NCBI RefSeq assembly: GCF_011378855.1
Contig: NZ_WTLB01000011.1
Span: 35,985-99,984, forward strand
DNA from: Pseudoalteromonas sp. Z1A8
GTDB lineage: Bacteria; Pseudomonadota; Gammaproteobacteria; Enterobacterales; Alteromonadaceae
Length of the DNA: 64,000 nucleotides
Direction of reading: 5' to 3'
Positions 7,663-17,565 of this stretch are shown one piece after another. The notes beneath the pieces are model-generated. The model was not told the origin of the DNA. It searched no databases and saw nothing but the letters and a program-made list of their open reading frames with translations. Numbering within the stretch: position 1 is the first letter of the stretch; each line of letters begins with the position of its first letter. A program made the translations under genes and the position numbers.

Positions 7663-9738
7663 ATGAATAAAGTAACAATGGCCGCTGCGAGCATTGCGCT
7701 TGCACTTGGTTTAGTAGGTTGTGGTGAAAAACAACAAGAAGCTAAAGTAACCGACGCTCCAGTAGTAACAGCACCTGCTGAAAAACCACTAGAGCTTGGT
7801 ATTGAATTAGCCAATATGGATAGTTCAGTACGTGCACAAGACGATTTTTACTACCATGTAAACGGTGAGTGGCTAGCAAAAACTGAAATACCGGGTGATA
7901 AATCTAACTACGGTTCTTTCTCGCAGTTATATGATGAGTCGCAAAAAGCGATGAAAATAGCCCTTGAAAGTGCAGCCGCTAACAAAGCCGCTGCAAAAGG
8001 CAGCGATGAGTACAAAATCGGTGCATTTTATAAAAGCTACATGAATCAAGCTGCTCGTAATGAGCTAGGTATTACGCCATTACAACCGTCATTAGATACA
8101 ATTGATAGCGTTAAATCTAAAGCTGATTTAGTGGGGTTAATGGCTAAAATTCAAAAACAAGGCGGTACTTTACCGTTTGGTTGGTTTGTAAATAATGATG
8201 CTAAAAACTCAAGCGAGTATGCACTGTACTTATCTCAGTCTGGCCTTGGTTTACCAGATCGTGATTATTACTTAAAAGATGACGAAAAATTCACTAAAAT
8301 TCGAGCTTCTTACGAGCAATATATTACTGATGTTTTAGCAAAGTCAGGCGTTAAAAATGCAGCAGAAGCTGCTAAGAGCGTACTTGCATTTGAAAAAACA
8401 CTAGCTGATGCACAGTGGAGCCGCGTGCAAAGCCGTGATGCAACTAAGTCTTATAACAAGATGACAGTAGCAGATGCAAGCAAGTTGATGGGGGACCTTG
8501 ATTTAGCTGCATTCTTTAAAGATGCTGGTGTGAGTGCAAGTGACATTATTGTACGCCAACCTAGCTATTTAGAAGCGCTTGCTACTATTTACAAAGACAC
8601 TGATTTAGCAACGTGGAAAAACTACTTAAAATTCCATTTTGTAAGTGGTTATGCAGAGCTACTTAGCGAAGATTTAGTTAATCTTAATTTTGACTTTTAC
8701 AGCACAACACTTCGTGGCGTAGAAGAACAAGCACCTCTTTGGAAGCAAGCGGTTGATGCATCTAACAGTGTACTTGGTGAAATTTTAGGTAAGGTATACG
8801 TTAAAGATAACTTCCCGCCAGAAGCTAAAGCACGCATGGAAGAGTTGGTTGATAACGTAATTAAAGGTTACGGTGTTGCTATTGAAAACCTTGAGTGGAT
8901 GAGCCCTGAAACAAAGCTTGCAGCGAAAGAAAAACTAGACAAATTCACACCTAAAATTGGTTACCCAGATACGTGGAAAGACTACTCTGAGCTAGAGATT
9001 AGCTCAGATGAGTTAGTAGGTAATTACATCCGTTATAGCGAATGGGCATACGCAGACATGATCGCAAAATTGGGCAAACCAGTTGATCGTTCTGAGTGGC
9101 ACATGACTCCGCAAACAGTAAATGCGTATTACAACCCAGTAAACAATGAAATTGTATTTCCAGCCGCAATTTTACAACCGCCATTCTTTAATTTAGAAGC
9201 GGATGATGCAGTAAACTACGGTGCAATTGGCGCAGTAATTGGGCATGAGCTTGGTCATGGTTTTGACGACCAAGGCGCTAAATACGACGGTGACGGTAAC
9301 TTACGTAACTGGTGGAGTGAGACTGACCTTAAGCAATTTGAAGAGCGTACAGCGGCTTTAGTTGCACAGTATAATGAATATAAACCTTTTGAAGATGCAA
9401 GTGTTAATGGCGAGCTAACGCTTGGCGAAAACATTGGTGACTTAGGTGGCTTAACCGTTGCGCATAAAGCATATATGCTGTCTTTAGGTGATAAAAAATC
9501 ACCAGTGATTGATGGTTACACAGGCGATCAACGCTTCTTTATGGGTTGGTCACAAATTTGGCGTCGTAACTATCGCGATGAAGAGTTACGTAATCGTTTA
9601 TTAACAGACCCTCATTCACCAAGCCACTACCGTGTAATCGGTATCTTGTCGAATATGCCTGAATTTTACGAAGCGTTTGACGTAAAAGAAGGCGACAAAA
9701 TGTATATCAAACCAGAAGACCGTGTAAAAATCTGGTAA
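7663..9738 (+). CDS. M13 family metallopeptidase, lipoprotein (neprilysin/PepO-like)
   Basis: A 691-residue zinc endopeptidase. The signal peptide ends in a lipobox LVGC at about residues 17-20, so it is predicted to be lipid-anchored in the cell envelope. The M13 N-terminal cap domain (DDFYYHVNGEWL) is followed by the catalytic domain with NAYYNP (from residue 487), HELGH (528-532) as zinc site, the third ligand region GENIGDLGGL and the C-terminal substrate-binding HSPSHYRV. All catalytic residues are present. Family role: degradation of peptides. Transcribed alone between two repeats and closed by a terminator. Length matches the family (about 680-700). Confidence 0.95.
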   Translation: MNKVTMAAASIALALGLVGCGEKQQEAKVTDAPVVTAPAEKPLELGIELANMDSSVRAQDDFYYHVNGEWLAKTEIPGDKSNYGSFSQLYDESQKAMKIALESAAANKAAAKGSDEYKIGAFYKSYMNQAARNELGITPLQPSLDTIDSVKSKADLVGLMAKIQKQGGTLPFGWFVNNDAKNSSEYALYLSQSGLGLPDRDYYLKDDEKFTKIRASYEQYITDVLAKSGVKNAAEAAKSVLAFEKTLADAQWSRVQSRDATKSYNKMTVADASKLMGDLDLAAFFKDAGVSASDIIVRQPSYLEALATIYKDTDLATWKNYLKFHFVSGYAELLSEDLVNLNFDFYSTTLRGVEEQAPLWKQAVDASNSVLGEILGKVYVKDNFPPEAKARMEELVDNVIKGYGVAIENLEWMSPETKLAAKEKLDKFTPKIGYPDTWKDYSELEISSDELVGNYIRYSEWAYADMIAKLGKPVDRSEWHMTPQTVNAYYNPVNNEIVFPAAILQPPFFNLEADDAVNYGAIGAVIGHELGHGFDDQGAKYDGDGNLRNWWSETDLKQFEERTAALVAQYNEYKPFEDASVNGELTLGENIGDLGGLTVAHKAYMLSLGDKKSPVIDGYTGDQRFFMGWSQIWRRNYRDEELRNRLLTDPHSPSHYRVIGILSNMPEFYEAFDVKEGDKMYIKPEDRVKIW

Positions 9739-9756
9739 TTACATTTTATAAATAAC

Positions 9757-9790
9757 AAAAACCAGTAAGTCTTTAGCTTACTGGTTTTTT
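9757..9790 (+). terminator. Terminator of the M13 peptidase gene
   Basis: AAACCAGTAAG, a 7-base loop, CTTACTGGTTTTTTTGT. An 11-bp stem with U-tract, about 20 bases after the stop codon. Confidence 0.9.
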
Positions 9791-9822
9791 TGTATCTTGA
9801 ATTTGTAAATAACCTGAACTAT

Positions 9823-9975
9823 GGATAATAAATCTATCTCAAGCAGCTATTTTCAGCGCTAACTGCGTTGAATTTACTTGCAATAGGCCAGCTATTGACG
9901 CGTAAATTCGCCTTGTTTTCACTAAAAATATCTGGCTAGAGAAAATAAATTTAAATATCACCATGATTCAATACG
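9823..9975. repeat. Intergenic palindromic repeat element
   Basis: A nested imperfect palindrome. Core arms are GAATTTAC (9870-9877)/GTAAATTC (9902-9909) and CAATAG (9881-9886)/CTATTG (9892-9897); outer arms are TATTTTC (9848-9854)/GAAAATA (9941-9947). It contains no ORF and lies between the M13 terminator and the end of the NahK-like gene. Its AAATTCGCCTTGTT segment resembles AAATTTTTGCCTTGTT in the 209-bp elements. It looks like one of the dispersed intergenic palindromes of marine gammaproteobacteria; copy number elsewhere is unknown. Confidence 0.55.
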
Positions 9976-10014
9976 TTAATAAATCTCTTAACCAGAGTCC
10001 AGGTTAAATAAGCT

Positions 10015-11082
10015 TTAGCTCATCAAGCGCTCATGCATCCACTGCTCGTTACTGAGTATGTTTTTATAAAGTGCGAGTTGGTTTTGTGCTCGCTCTAAAT
10101 TATGATCTGCATGAGCCACTTTAAAATAAACATCGTTATTTAAGTAATCAGTCAAAAAGCGCACACTGAGCATGAGCGGCATTATTTTAGCGCCTAATAA
10201 TAAGCTTTCTCGCTCTAGTGTACTCATGCTACTTTTTAATGGTGCTACATAGCCTTTAACAATGGCTGAAAATATATCTTTTCGAATAACAACGTTGTGT
10301 AAGTTTGTTGAATCCTCAGCTTCGGGGGAGCAAAATGTACGTACCATGTCACCAAAATCATAAAGCCAAAACCCAGCCATACAGGTATCTAAATCAATAA
10401 CCGCTTTTGCTTTATGGGTTGTACTACAAAACAACATATTATTTATTTTTGTATCGTTATGGCAAACCCTAAGCGGTATGTGCTGGGTAATGTTATTAAG
10501 TTCGGTAATTAAATGCTGCTGCGATAAGCAATATTTTATTTCGTCAGCGCAGTGCTTTACTCTATTAATTATATTGTTAGTGATTGCGGTATTTAGTTGC
10601 TCAAAGCGCATAGCTAAGTTATGAAAATCAGGAATGACAGTATGCAGTTGTTGTGCATCAAAATCTTGTAAAGCATTAGCAAATACGCCAAAAGCGTAAG
10701 CTGCTTGCTCACTCTGTTGCGCATTTTTAATAACGTCTTCGCTGTAGCTGTTACTTATATAATTTAGTACACGATAGTGTTCGTTATCTATTTCTATTAA
10801 GTATTCGCGGTTGTACGTGGCTATATGCTTGATTACTTCAAGAGGATAATTGTTTTGTAGTTGTTTAGTATTTAAATGCTGCTCAATTAGTTGTGCATTA
10901 CTAACTAGCTGAGCAGGGTGTTTAAATACTTCGGTATTAAGTTTTTGCACAATGAACTGCTCATCAGTATTTTTAAGTAGCCATGTGCTATTTATATGGC
11001 CGCTACCAATCACACTAAGTTGAGTAAACTCAGGATTTAAAGCGAGTAGCTCACTTAATTTATACTGTACAGACGTGTGCAT
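10015..11082 (-). CDS. APH-fold kinase, N-acetylhexosamine 1-kinase (NahK)-like
   Basis: A 355-residue phosphotransferase of the aminoglycoside phosphotransferase/choline kinase fold. Visible are the N-terminal GSGHINSTWLL nucleotide-binding loop, the invariant Lys region FIVQKLNTEVF, the catalytic loop CHNDTKINNMLF (HxDxxxxN) and the metal-binding VIDLDTCMAGFWLYDFGD. These and the C-terminal MLSVRFLTDYLNNDVYF resemble bifidobacterial NahK closely in order and wording. That family phosphorylates N-acetylhexosamines at C1. The substrate here is inferred, not proven; homoserine kinase-like or other small-molecule kinases are alternatives. It follows mutT by 14 bases, so it is cotranscribed with it, and no sugar genes are adjacent. 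Confidence 0.72.
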   Translation of the reverse strand: MHTSVQYKLSELLALNPEFTQLSVIGSGHINSTWLLKNTDEQFIVQKLNTEVFKHPAQLVSNAQLIEQHLNTKQLQNNYPLEVIKHIATYNREYLIEIDNEHYRVLNYISNSYSEDVIKNAQQSEQAAYAFGVFANALQDFDAQQLHTVIPDFHNLAMRFEQLNTAITNNIINRVKHCADEIKYCLSQQHLITELNNITQHIPLRVCHNDTKINNMLFCSTTHKAKAVIDLDTCMAGFWLYDFGDMVRTFCSPEAEDSTNLHNVVIRKDIFSAIVKGYVAPLKSSMSTLERESLLLGAKIMPLMLSVRFLTDYLNNDVYFKVAHADHNLERAQNQLALYKNILSNEQWMHERLMS

Positions 11083-11096
11083 TGTGACTCACTTAA

Positions 11097-11495
11097 TTAT
11101 GCGTATCGGGCAACTATCTTTTCGATAATTTCAGCATTCGCTTCAGGAAAGTCATAATTTTCTAATTCACTAATGGCTACCCATTCACTAGGTTGCCCTT
11201 CAGCGCCATGTGCTTCGCCGCTAAAGTTACTAACTACATGTACGTCTAGCTTAACGCATTTATCGCCGTAGTCATGTTCAATAACCATAAGTTGACTAGA
11301 GCTGTGAATTGTTAGTCCAACTTCTTCAATAAGCTCGCGCTTAAGCGCAACAAAAACACTCTCGCCTGCTTCTACTTTACCACCAGGAAATTCCCATAAA
11401 CCGCCTTGATGTTGTTCAGCTGCGCGTTTACAAATGAATATAGCGTTATTTTTCTTAATAACACCAACAGCTACATGTACAATTTCTATAGTCAT
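11097..11495 (-). CDS. mutT: 8-oxo-dGTP diphosphatase MutT (Nudix)
   Basis: A 132-residue cytoplasmic Nudix hydrolase with a complete Nudix box, G-GKVEAGE-SVFVALK-RELIEEVGL, at about residues 38-60 (pattern GX5EX7REUXEEXGU satisfied). It hydrolyses 8-oxo-dGTP to the monophosphate and so prevents A:T to C:G transversions. Located downstream of secA, as in E. coli (secA-mutT), with a terminator-like hairpin between them. Length equals that of E. coli MutT within a few residues. Confidence 0.93.
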   Translation of the reverse strand: MTIEIVHVAVGVIKKNNAIFICKRAAEQHQGGLWEFPGGKVEAGESVFVALKRELIEEVGLTIHSSSQLMVIEHDYGDKCVKLDVHVVSNFSGEAHGAEGQPSEWVAISELENYDFPEANAEIIEKIVARYA

Positions 11496-11511
11496 TACTT
11501 TAAAACTCCAT

Positions 11512-11540
11512 AAAAAAAGCGACGCTAGCGCCGCTTTTTA
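11512..11540 (-). terminator. Hairpin between secA and mutT
   Basis: AAAAAGCG-A-CGC-TA-GCG-C-CGCTTTTT: a long stem with one A.C mismatch and T-run on the minus strand after secA. It may be attenuating rather than complete, because mutT follows by only a few bases. Confidence 0.7.
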
Positions 11541-11562
11541 ATAAGCTAATGACAATATTGGG

Positions 11563-14277
11563 CTATTTTAATTTACCGCAACATTGTTTGAATTTTTGAC
11601 CTGATTTACAAGGACAAGGGTCATTACGACCTACTTTTGGTTCTGTACGAGCCATTACAGTAGCTGTCTCTGGCTCTGGCGCTTCGCCACCTACTTGCTC
11701 AGCTTCTTCATGTTGGTATTCGCGAGGAGCATTTTCACTTTTACGGTGTTGCTCTTCTACTTTTTCAACATCTTCTTCAGCACGTACTTGTACTTTACTT
11801 AGGATGCTTACAACATCTACTTTTAAGTTTTCAAGCATTTCAGAAAACAGCTCAAACGATTCACGCTTATACTCTTGCTTAGGATTCTTTTGCGCGTAAC
11901 CACGTAAATGAATACCTTGGCGTAAGTGATCCATAGCAGCAAGATGATCTTTCCAATGCTGATCAAGGCTTTGTAGCATAATCGCTTTTTCGAATTGACG
12001 TAAAACAGAATCGCCAACTTGCTCTTCTTTTTGCTTGTATGACTGCTCAACAGCTTCTTCGATACGCTCACGAAGTTTTTCTTCGTATAGCTTATTGTCA
12101 TCAGCTAACCACTGAGTGATTGGTAGCTCAATTAAGAAGTCTTGTTTTAAACGCTCTTCAAGTCCAGGAATATCCCACATTTCAGCAAGGCTTTGCGGTG
12201 CAATGTACTGGTCAATAACACTAGCAAGAACATCACCACGGATTGCAGTAATAGTTTCTGAAATATCGCCTTCTTCAAGTAGCTCGTTGCGTTGAGAGTA
12301 AACAACACGACGTTGATCGTTTGCTACATCATCGTACTCAAGTAACTGCTTACGAACATCAAAGTTACGTGCTTCTACTTTACGCTGTGCATTTTCAATC
12401 GCACGGTTTACCCATGGATGTTCAATTGCTTCACCGCGTTGCATACCTAGTTTACGCATCATGTTAGTCATGCGCTCACCAGCGAAGATACGCATTAGTG
12501 CATCATCCATCGATAGGTAGAAACGGCTAGAGCCAGCATCACCTTGACGACCAGAACGACCACGTAATTGGTTATCTATACGACGAGATTCATGGCGTTC
12601 AGTACCAATGATATGTAAACCGCCAGCATCAATTACAGCATCATGGCGAATTTTCCAAGCAGCTTTAATTTCAGCTATTTGTTCATCAGTTGGGTTTTCA
12701 AGTTTTTCAACTTCACTGTTCCAGTTACCACCTAGCACGATATCAGTACCACGACCGGCCATGTTAGTTGCAATTGTTACAGTACCTGGTAGGCCAGCGT
12801 CTGAAACGATATCAGCTTCTTGCGCATGAAACTTAGCATTAAGCACGTTGTGCTTAATTTTTTCTTTGCGTAAATACTGCGATAAATACTCAGAGCTTTC
12901 AATCGAAATAGTACCTACAAGTACGGGTTGTCCGCGGTCCTGACAGTCTTTAATATCAATTAAAATAGCTTCGTATTTTTCTTCTTGCGTTAGGTAAACT
13001 AAGTCAGCGCGATCATCACGAACCATCGGCTTATTAGTTGGCATAACAACCGTATCTAGGCCATAGATAGATTGAAACTCAAAAGCTTCAGTATCGGCAG
13101 TACCTGTCATACCTGCTAGCGTTTCGTATAAACGGAAGTAGTTTTGGAATGTAATAGAGGCAAGTGTTTGGTTTTCGTTCTGAATTTTTACACCTTCTTT
13201 AGCTTCAACAGCTTGGTGTAAACCTTCTGACCAACGACGACCTTCCATTGAACGACCAGTATGCTCATCGATAATGATTACTTCGTTTTCTTTTACAACG
13301 TAATCAACATCTTTTTGGTATAGCTTGTGAGCACGAAGAGCAGCATAAACATGGCTTAGTAGCGTAATGCTAGCTGCTGAATAAAGCGAATCGCCTTCTT
13401 CAATTAAGCCGCGCTCGGTAAGTAACTCTTCTACTTTAATTTGCCCACGTTCTGTTAAATGAACTTGCTTAGACTTTTCATCAATAGTGTAATCGCCGTC
13501 GCCTTCAACACCTTCTTCGTCTTCTTTTTCTTGAAGCTCAAGTAAAGGAACGATGGTGTTTATTTCAGTATATAGCTCAGAGCTGTCCTCAGCTGGGCCT
13601 GAAATAATAAGTGGCGTACGTGCTTCATCAATTAAGATTGAATCCACTTCATCGACTACAGCATAAAATAATGGACGCTGAACACGTTCATCAATGCTAA
13701 AAGCCATATTATCGCGAAGGTAGTCAAAACCAAATTCGTTATTTGTACCGTACGTAATGTCCGCAGTATAAGCTAGCTTCTTCTGCTGTGGCATCATACC
13801 CGGTACGTTACAGCCTACAGTAAGGCCTAAAAATTCAAATAACGCACGATTGGTTTCAGCATCACGTTTAGCAAGGTAGTCATTCACGGTAATTACGTGA
13901 ACACCTTTGCCTGTTAAGCCGTTTAAATAAGCGGGTAGGGTAGCTGTTAGTGTTTTACCTTCACCGGTACGCATTTCTGCAATGCGACCTTGATGTAAAA
14001 CCATACCACCTAATAGCTGTACGTCGAAATGACGCATGCCATTTACACGCTTTGACGCTTCACGTACCACAGCAAAAGCTTCAGGTAGAATGTCGTCAAG
14101 GCTTTGTCCGTTATCGTAACGTTCTCTAAACTCAGCTGTTTTAGCTCTTAAATCTTCATCAGAAAGCGCTTCAAGTTGCGCTTCTAGCGCGTTTACTAGC
14201 GCGACCGTCTTTCTTAAGTTTTTAATAGTGCGGTCATTGCGACTACCAAAAAGCTTGGTAAATAAATTAGATATCAT
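11563..14277 (-). CDS. secA: Preprotein translocase ATPase SecA
   Basis: The 904-residue motor of the Sec pathway drives unfolded preproteins through SecYEG. Seen: the N-terminal [15 protein letters not shown], the Walker A MRTGEGKT at about 102-109, the DEAD-type [13 protein letters not shown] near 209, the ATPase core [12 protein letters not shown], the RGRSGRQGD helicase motif, the helical scaffold and a C-terminal zinc-binding SecB-interaction tail with C888, C890, C899 and C900. Length matches E. coli (901). No secM-like gene precedes it, but its leader contains strong inverted repeats (see 14278-14649). Confidence 0.98.
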   Translation of the reverse strand: MISNLFTKLFGSRNDRTIKNLRKTVALVNALEAQLEALSDEDLRAKTAEFRERYDNGQSLDDILPEAFAVVREASKRVNGMRHFDVQLLGGMVLHQGRIAEMRTGEGKTLTATLPAYLNGLTGKGVHVITVNDYLAKRDAETNRALFEFLGLTVGCNVPGMMPQQKKLAYTADITYGTNNEFGFDYLRDNMAFSIDERVQRPLFYAVVDEVDSILIDEARTPLIISGPAEDSSELYTEINTIVPLLELQEKEDEEGVEGDGDYTIDEKSKQVHLTERGQIKVEELLTERGLIEEGDSLYSAASITLLSHVYAALRAHKLYQKDVDYVVKENEVIIIDEHTGRSMEGRRWSEGLHQAVEAKEGVKIQNENQTLASITFQNYFRLYETLAGMTGTADTEAFEFQSIYGLDTVVMPTNKPMVRDDRADLVYLTQEEKYEAILIDIKDCQDRGQPVLVGTISIESSEYLSQYLRKEKIKHNVLNAKFHAQEADIVSDAGLPGTVTIATNMAGRGTDIVLGGNWNSEVEKLENPTDEQIAEIKAAWKIRHDAVIDAGGLHIIGTERHESRRIDNQLRGRSGRQGDAGSSRFYLSMDDALMRIFAGERMTNMMRKLGMQRGEAIEHPWVNRAIENAQRKVEARNFDVRKQLLEYDDVANDQRRVVYSQRNELLEEGDISETITAIRGDVLASVIDQYIAPQSLAEMWDIPGLEERLKQDFLIELPITQWLADDNKLYEEKLRERIEEAVEQSYKQKEEQVGDSVLRQFEKAIMLQSLDQHWKDHLAAMDHLRQGIHLRGYAQKNPKQEYKRESFELFSEMLENLKVDVVSILSKVQVRAEEDVEKVEEQHRKSENAPREYQHEEAEQVGGEAPEPETATVMARTEPKVGRNDPCPCKSGQKFKQCCGKLK

Positions 14278-14649
14278 GATAAAACCGTTACAATGTATTC
14301 TTTGTCAGCCGAGTATCGGCTAACCCATTTTTAACAATTGGTAATTAATATGTGCTTTTAAGTAACACTTAGAACATATTAATTAGCAATTTTGTATTAA
14401 ACCGTTCAAAAAGAACTGTTTATTACGTGCGCTACTATACCAGACTCTGGCAAACAACAAACTATCTCAATAAAAAGATCTGTGTATAAAATCGAAAAAT
14501 TTGATCTGGTTCGTAAAAATAACTTTGTATTACTCAATTACAATAAAAATAGCAGCGAACTGTAAAGATATGGTGCTAAATAAATTTAAAACAAGGGTTA
14601 TAGTTGAGCTTAAATTTTGCACTTAAGCACAGCTATAAAATGAGTGTTT
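14278..14649 (-). other. secA upstream region: probable promoter and structured leader
   Basis: No gene was found in these 372 bases. On the minus strand a -10-like TATAGT (14439-14434) has only poor -35 candidates. Downstream, towards secA, come a 12-bp perfect inverted repeat TAATTAATATGT (14342-14353)/ACATATTAATTA (14374-14385) enclosing a smaller TAAGT/ACTTA stem, and then AGCCGA-GTA-TCGGCT (14307-14321) about 30 bases before the start codon. The only ATG-led frames in the leader are two codons long, so a SecM- or VemP-type arrest peptide is absent. The remainder up to 14649 shows nothing recognisable. Confidence 0.5.
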
Positions 14650-16677
14650 TTATAATTTAAATTGATTAACCGTTTTGTTAAGCGCCGCAGCTAAATCACT
14701 TAAATCGCGAGCTTCGTCAGCGAGCGTATGCGCATGGTCAGCGGTACTGTTCACTAAGTTGTTAATTGCCGAAAGGCTCGTATTAACATCCTCAGCAACG
14801 ACTGTTTGCTCCTCAGTGGAGGTGGCTATTTGATGACTTTGGTCTTGTACTTTAGTAACCGACTGCGCAATGTTGTGCAAAGAGCTAAGTACTTCTTTAG
14901 TTTGAAGCACTGAACTCTCGGTTTGGTCTTGCCCTTGTTGCATCATCACTGAGGCTTGCTGTGCTATTTGCTGCAAGCGCGAAATCATATTGCGAATATC
15001 GTCTGTTGATTCTTGTGTGCGACTTGCTAGTGAGCGTACTTCATCCGCAACAACGGCAAAGCCTCGACCGTGTTCGCCAGCTCGTGCTGCTTCAATAGCG
15101 GCATTAAGTGCAAGTAAATTGGTTTGATCGGCAATTGAGTTAATTACATCGACTAATGCTCCAATGTTATTACTTTCCTGTTCAAGGCCCGCAACTACTT
15201 TAGATGCTTCACCAATATGTAGTGCAAGTTCAGTCATTACTTTTTGTGCTTGCGTAGAGCGGCTAGCACCTTCTGCAGTGATTGCTTGTACTTCTTCAGC
15301 TGCGTTATTTGTATGTTGTGCATTACGTGATATTTCAAGTACGGTAGTTGCCATTTCAGTCACTGCTGCACTTACACTATCAACTTGCTGCTTTTCTTGC
15401 TGAATTTCAGAATTAGTTTGCTCAGAAACTCGTCTCAGTTGAGCTGCTGCGTTGCTTAGTTGCTCTGCTTGGGCTGCGGTTTCGAGCATCATGGCGCGTA
15501 ACTTATCAATAAACGTATTCATGTGATTGGCCAGTTGGCCGACTTCATCTTGGCTATCAATATCAATTTTTTGAGTAAGATCGCCTTCGCCCGATGCTAT
15601 ATCACGCATAATGTGTGTAAGCGTTGTAATGGGTTTTGAAATCATATGGGTAGCCCATAAAATCATGGCTAATATAATAATTAAGATAATAATTACTGCA
15701 GTTGTTGTTGCAGTTACTGCGGCATTTACGGGCGCTTCAATCATACTAGTTGGAATAAGTAAGCCTACATACCAATCTATATAAGGCTGCTCTAGTTGTA
15801 AACGATGGTAAACCACATAAAATTGCTCGCCTTTAAAAGTAACCATTTGGCTGCCTTTAAGGTTATTTCGCATTTGTGTGTTTAACTCTTTAAAGCCTGC
15901 GGTATCTGTAAATTGTTGTTCAAGCGCATCGAGCCCTTCTTTACCGTTTGCGCCTTCATCTGTGATTGAAAGCTTATGGCCAGTGGCTTTTGAAAAGTGC
16001 ACCACTTTTTGATTACCATCTAGTAAAAAGCCATAACCTTGGCCGTTAAAGCGAATATTTTCGACCATGTCGTTAATTTTGTTTAATTGTAAATCAACAC
16101 CGCCCATACCAATGAGTTTACGCTGTATATTATAAACAGGTTGTTGTACTACAGCAGATGCTACGCCTGTGGTTAAGTCAACCGAAATAGGGCCTACATA
16201 AAGCTTATTAACCTGTATGGCTTCTTGCCACCAACCACGTTTGTAGGCGTAATAAGGCTGGCCGTTATAATGACTTGTGCGTTCATTTTCTTTAAAGTAT
16301 TCACCAGTGGTTGCTGAAGCAAAAAAGGCAGATAGGATATTCTCATCGTTTGAACTTAAACGCACAAAATCTTGGTTTACTTCGTTGTAACCAGGCGCAC
16401 TTTCAAGTGCTTGATCGCGAGTATCCCAATTTTCAAAAAAGTTGATTAAATGCGGGTTATTAACAAAGGTTGATACCATTTTACCGTACATTGCAAAGTA
16501 GCTTTGCATTGAAAGTTGCTCGGTCTGTAGATAACTTTGCGCTTCGTTCTCTATATTTTCTCGGGAGAGATTGGCAATATGTTTAACAAAAAATGTTGAT
16601 GCGATAATTAGTAAAACGGTAATTGTTCCACCAATCAATAATAATATTTTCTTCCGTAATGATAAATTATTTAGCAT
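14650..16677 (-). CDS. Methyl-accepting chemotaxis protein with dCache sensor domain
   Basis: A 675-residue inner-membrane chemoreceptor. TM1 is at about 9-31, and a periplasmic double-Cache-type sensor (about 35-315; includes [13 protein letters not shown] and [12 protein letters not shown]) is followed by TM2 (about 322-345), HAMP (about 346-400) and the cytoplasmic signalling domain, whose hairpin tip reads [32 protein letters not shown]. It ends NQFKL without a CheR/CheB-tethering pentapeptide. The ligand cannot be told from the sequence; dCache_1 domains often bind amino acids or carboxylates. Transcribed alone. Confidence 0.92.
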   Translation of the reverse strand: MLNNLSLRKKILLLIGGTITVLLIIASTFFVKHIANLSRENIENEAQSYLQTEQLSMQSYFAMYGKMVSTFVNNPHLINFFENWDTRDQALESAPGYNEVNQDFVRLSSNDENILSAFFASATTGEYFKENERTSHYNGQPYYAYKRGWWQEAIQVNKLYVGPISVDLTTGVASAVVQQPVYNIQRKLIGMGGVDLQLNKINDMVENIRFNGQGYGFLLDGNQKVVHFSKATGHKLSITDEGANGKEGLDALEQQFTDTAGFKELNTQMRNNLKGSQMVTFKGEQFYVVYHRLQLEQPYIDWYVGLLIPTSMIEAPVNAAVTATTTAVIIILIIILAMILWATHMISKPITTLTHIMRDIASGEGDLTQKIDIDSQDEVGQLANHMNTFIDKLRAMMLETAAQAEQLSNAAAQLRRVSEQTNSEIQQEKQQVDSVSAAVTEMATTVLEISRNAQHTNNAAEEVQAITAEGASRSTQAQKVMTELALHIGEASKVVAGLEQESNNIGALVDVINSIADQTNLLALNAAIEAARAGEHGRGFAVVADEVRSLASRTQESTDDIRNMISRLQQIAQQASVMMQQGQDQTESSVLQTKEVLSSLHNIAQSVTKVQDQSHQIATSTEEQTVVAEDVNTSLSAINNLVNSTADHAHTLADEARDLSDLAAALNKTVNQFKL

Positions 16678-16785
16678 GAGTGCACGTATTTTTATTATTT
16701 ATGAAATTATATCTAATCATATATTACTGAAAATCTCTATAAAGTTAGATAAAAAGCACTAATTATGCGTTTAAAATGAAGGGTT

Positions 16786-17565
16786 ATGCAAAAAATGGAA
16801 ATTAAAGCTAATAAATTAGTAGTATTAGGTGCAGGTTGGTTAGGGCATGCTTTATGCGTAAGTGCACAAAAAGTGGCTTGGCAAGTACAAGGTACACATA
16901 GAACGGATGTACATGAGTTCAACTTTGAGCGTCAATTTGCACTTGAAAATGGACAATTAGTGCATCAAGTTGATTTACAAGATGCTTATTGGGTTTGTGC
17001 TATTCCACCACGCAGCAGGTACAGTGAAAGTAACTACCCTGAAACACTCACCGCAGCGCTTAAGCTTTCAAAAGAGTTAAACGCAAAAGGCTTTTTATTG
17101 TGCTCATCTACTGGGGTGTACGATCAAGAACCTGGTGTATACAGCGAAAGCAGTGATATTTCGTGTACTAACGAGCGACAAATAAAGCTTTATGAAGCAG
17201 AAGAGCAGGTACTTGAACAAGATGGAAAAGTACTGCGCTTAGCTGGGCTATTAGGTCCAAATAGAGAACCAGGTCGTTTTGTTGCGGGAAAAGAGCTCAA
17301 TACATCAAGTGAGCAAGTGGTAAATATGGTGCATCAACAAGATGTAATTAATGCCATTTTTGCGGTTATTGAACACTGGAATACAGGGCAAAGTATTTAT
17401 AATGTAGTTAACCCTGCGCATCCAAAAAAAGCTGAATATTACGCATTAAAGTGTTCAGAACATGGTGGCGATTTACCACGCTTTACCAGTAATGATAAAG
17501 CTGAGCGCAAAGTTATTGGCTCAGCTATTGAGGCGTTAGGTTTTACTTACCAGTATGGTATTTAA
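16786..17565 (+). CDS. NAD(P)-binding SDR/epimerase-like protein, YeeZ family
   Basis: A 259-residue cytoplasmic protein of the extended short-chain dehydrogenase fold: nucleotide-binding GAGWLG at residues 15-20, SSTGVYDQ in the position of the catalytic Ser segment, and the following strand [11 protein letters not shown]. This is the YeeZ/NAD-dependent epimerase pattern. The classical YxxxK pair is not clearly present, so catalysis is uncertain. The start could also be the ATG at 16795; AAGGG lies 10 bases before that one and very close to the first. Converges with hutH, overlapping it by 4 bases. Substrate unknown. Confidence 0.75.
   Translation: MQKMEIKANKLVVLGAGWLGHALCVSAQKVAWQVQGTHRTDVHEFNFERQFALENGQLVHQVDLQDAYWVCAIPPRSRYSESNYPETLTAALKLSKELNAKGFLLCSSTGVYDQEPGVYSESSDISCTNERQIKLYEAEEQVLEQDGKVLRLAGLLGPNREPGRFVAGKELNTSSEQVVNMVHQQDVINAIFAVIEHWNTGQSIYNVVNPAHPKKAEYYALKCSEHGGDLPRFTSNDKAERKVIGSAIEALGFTYQYGI

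Noticed and set aside
14278..14649. SecM- or VemP-like leader peptide upstream of secA
   Set aside because: The only ATG-led frames downstream of the likely promoter end after two codons; no signal-peptide-like frame is present.
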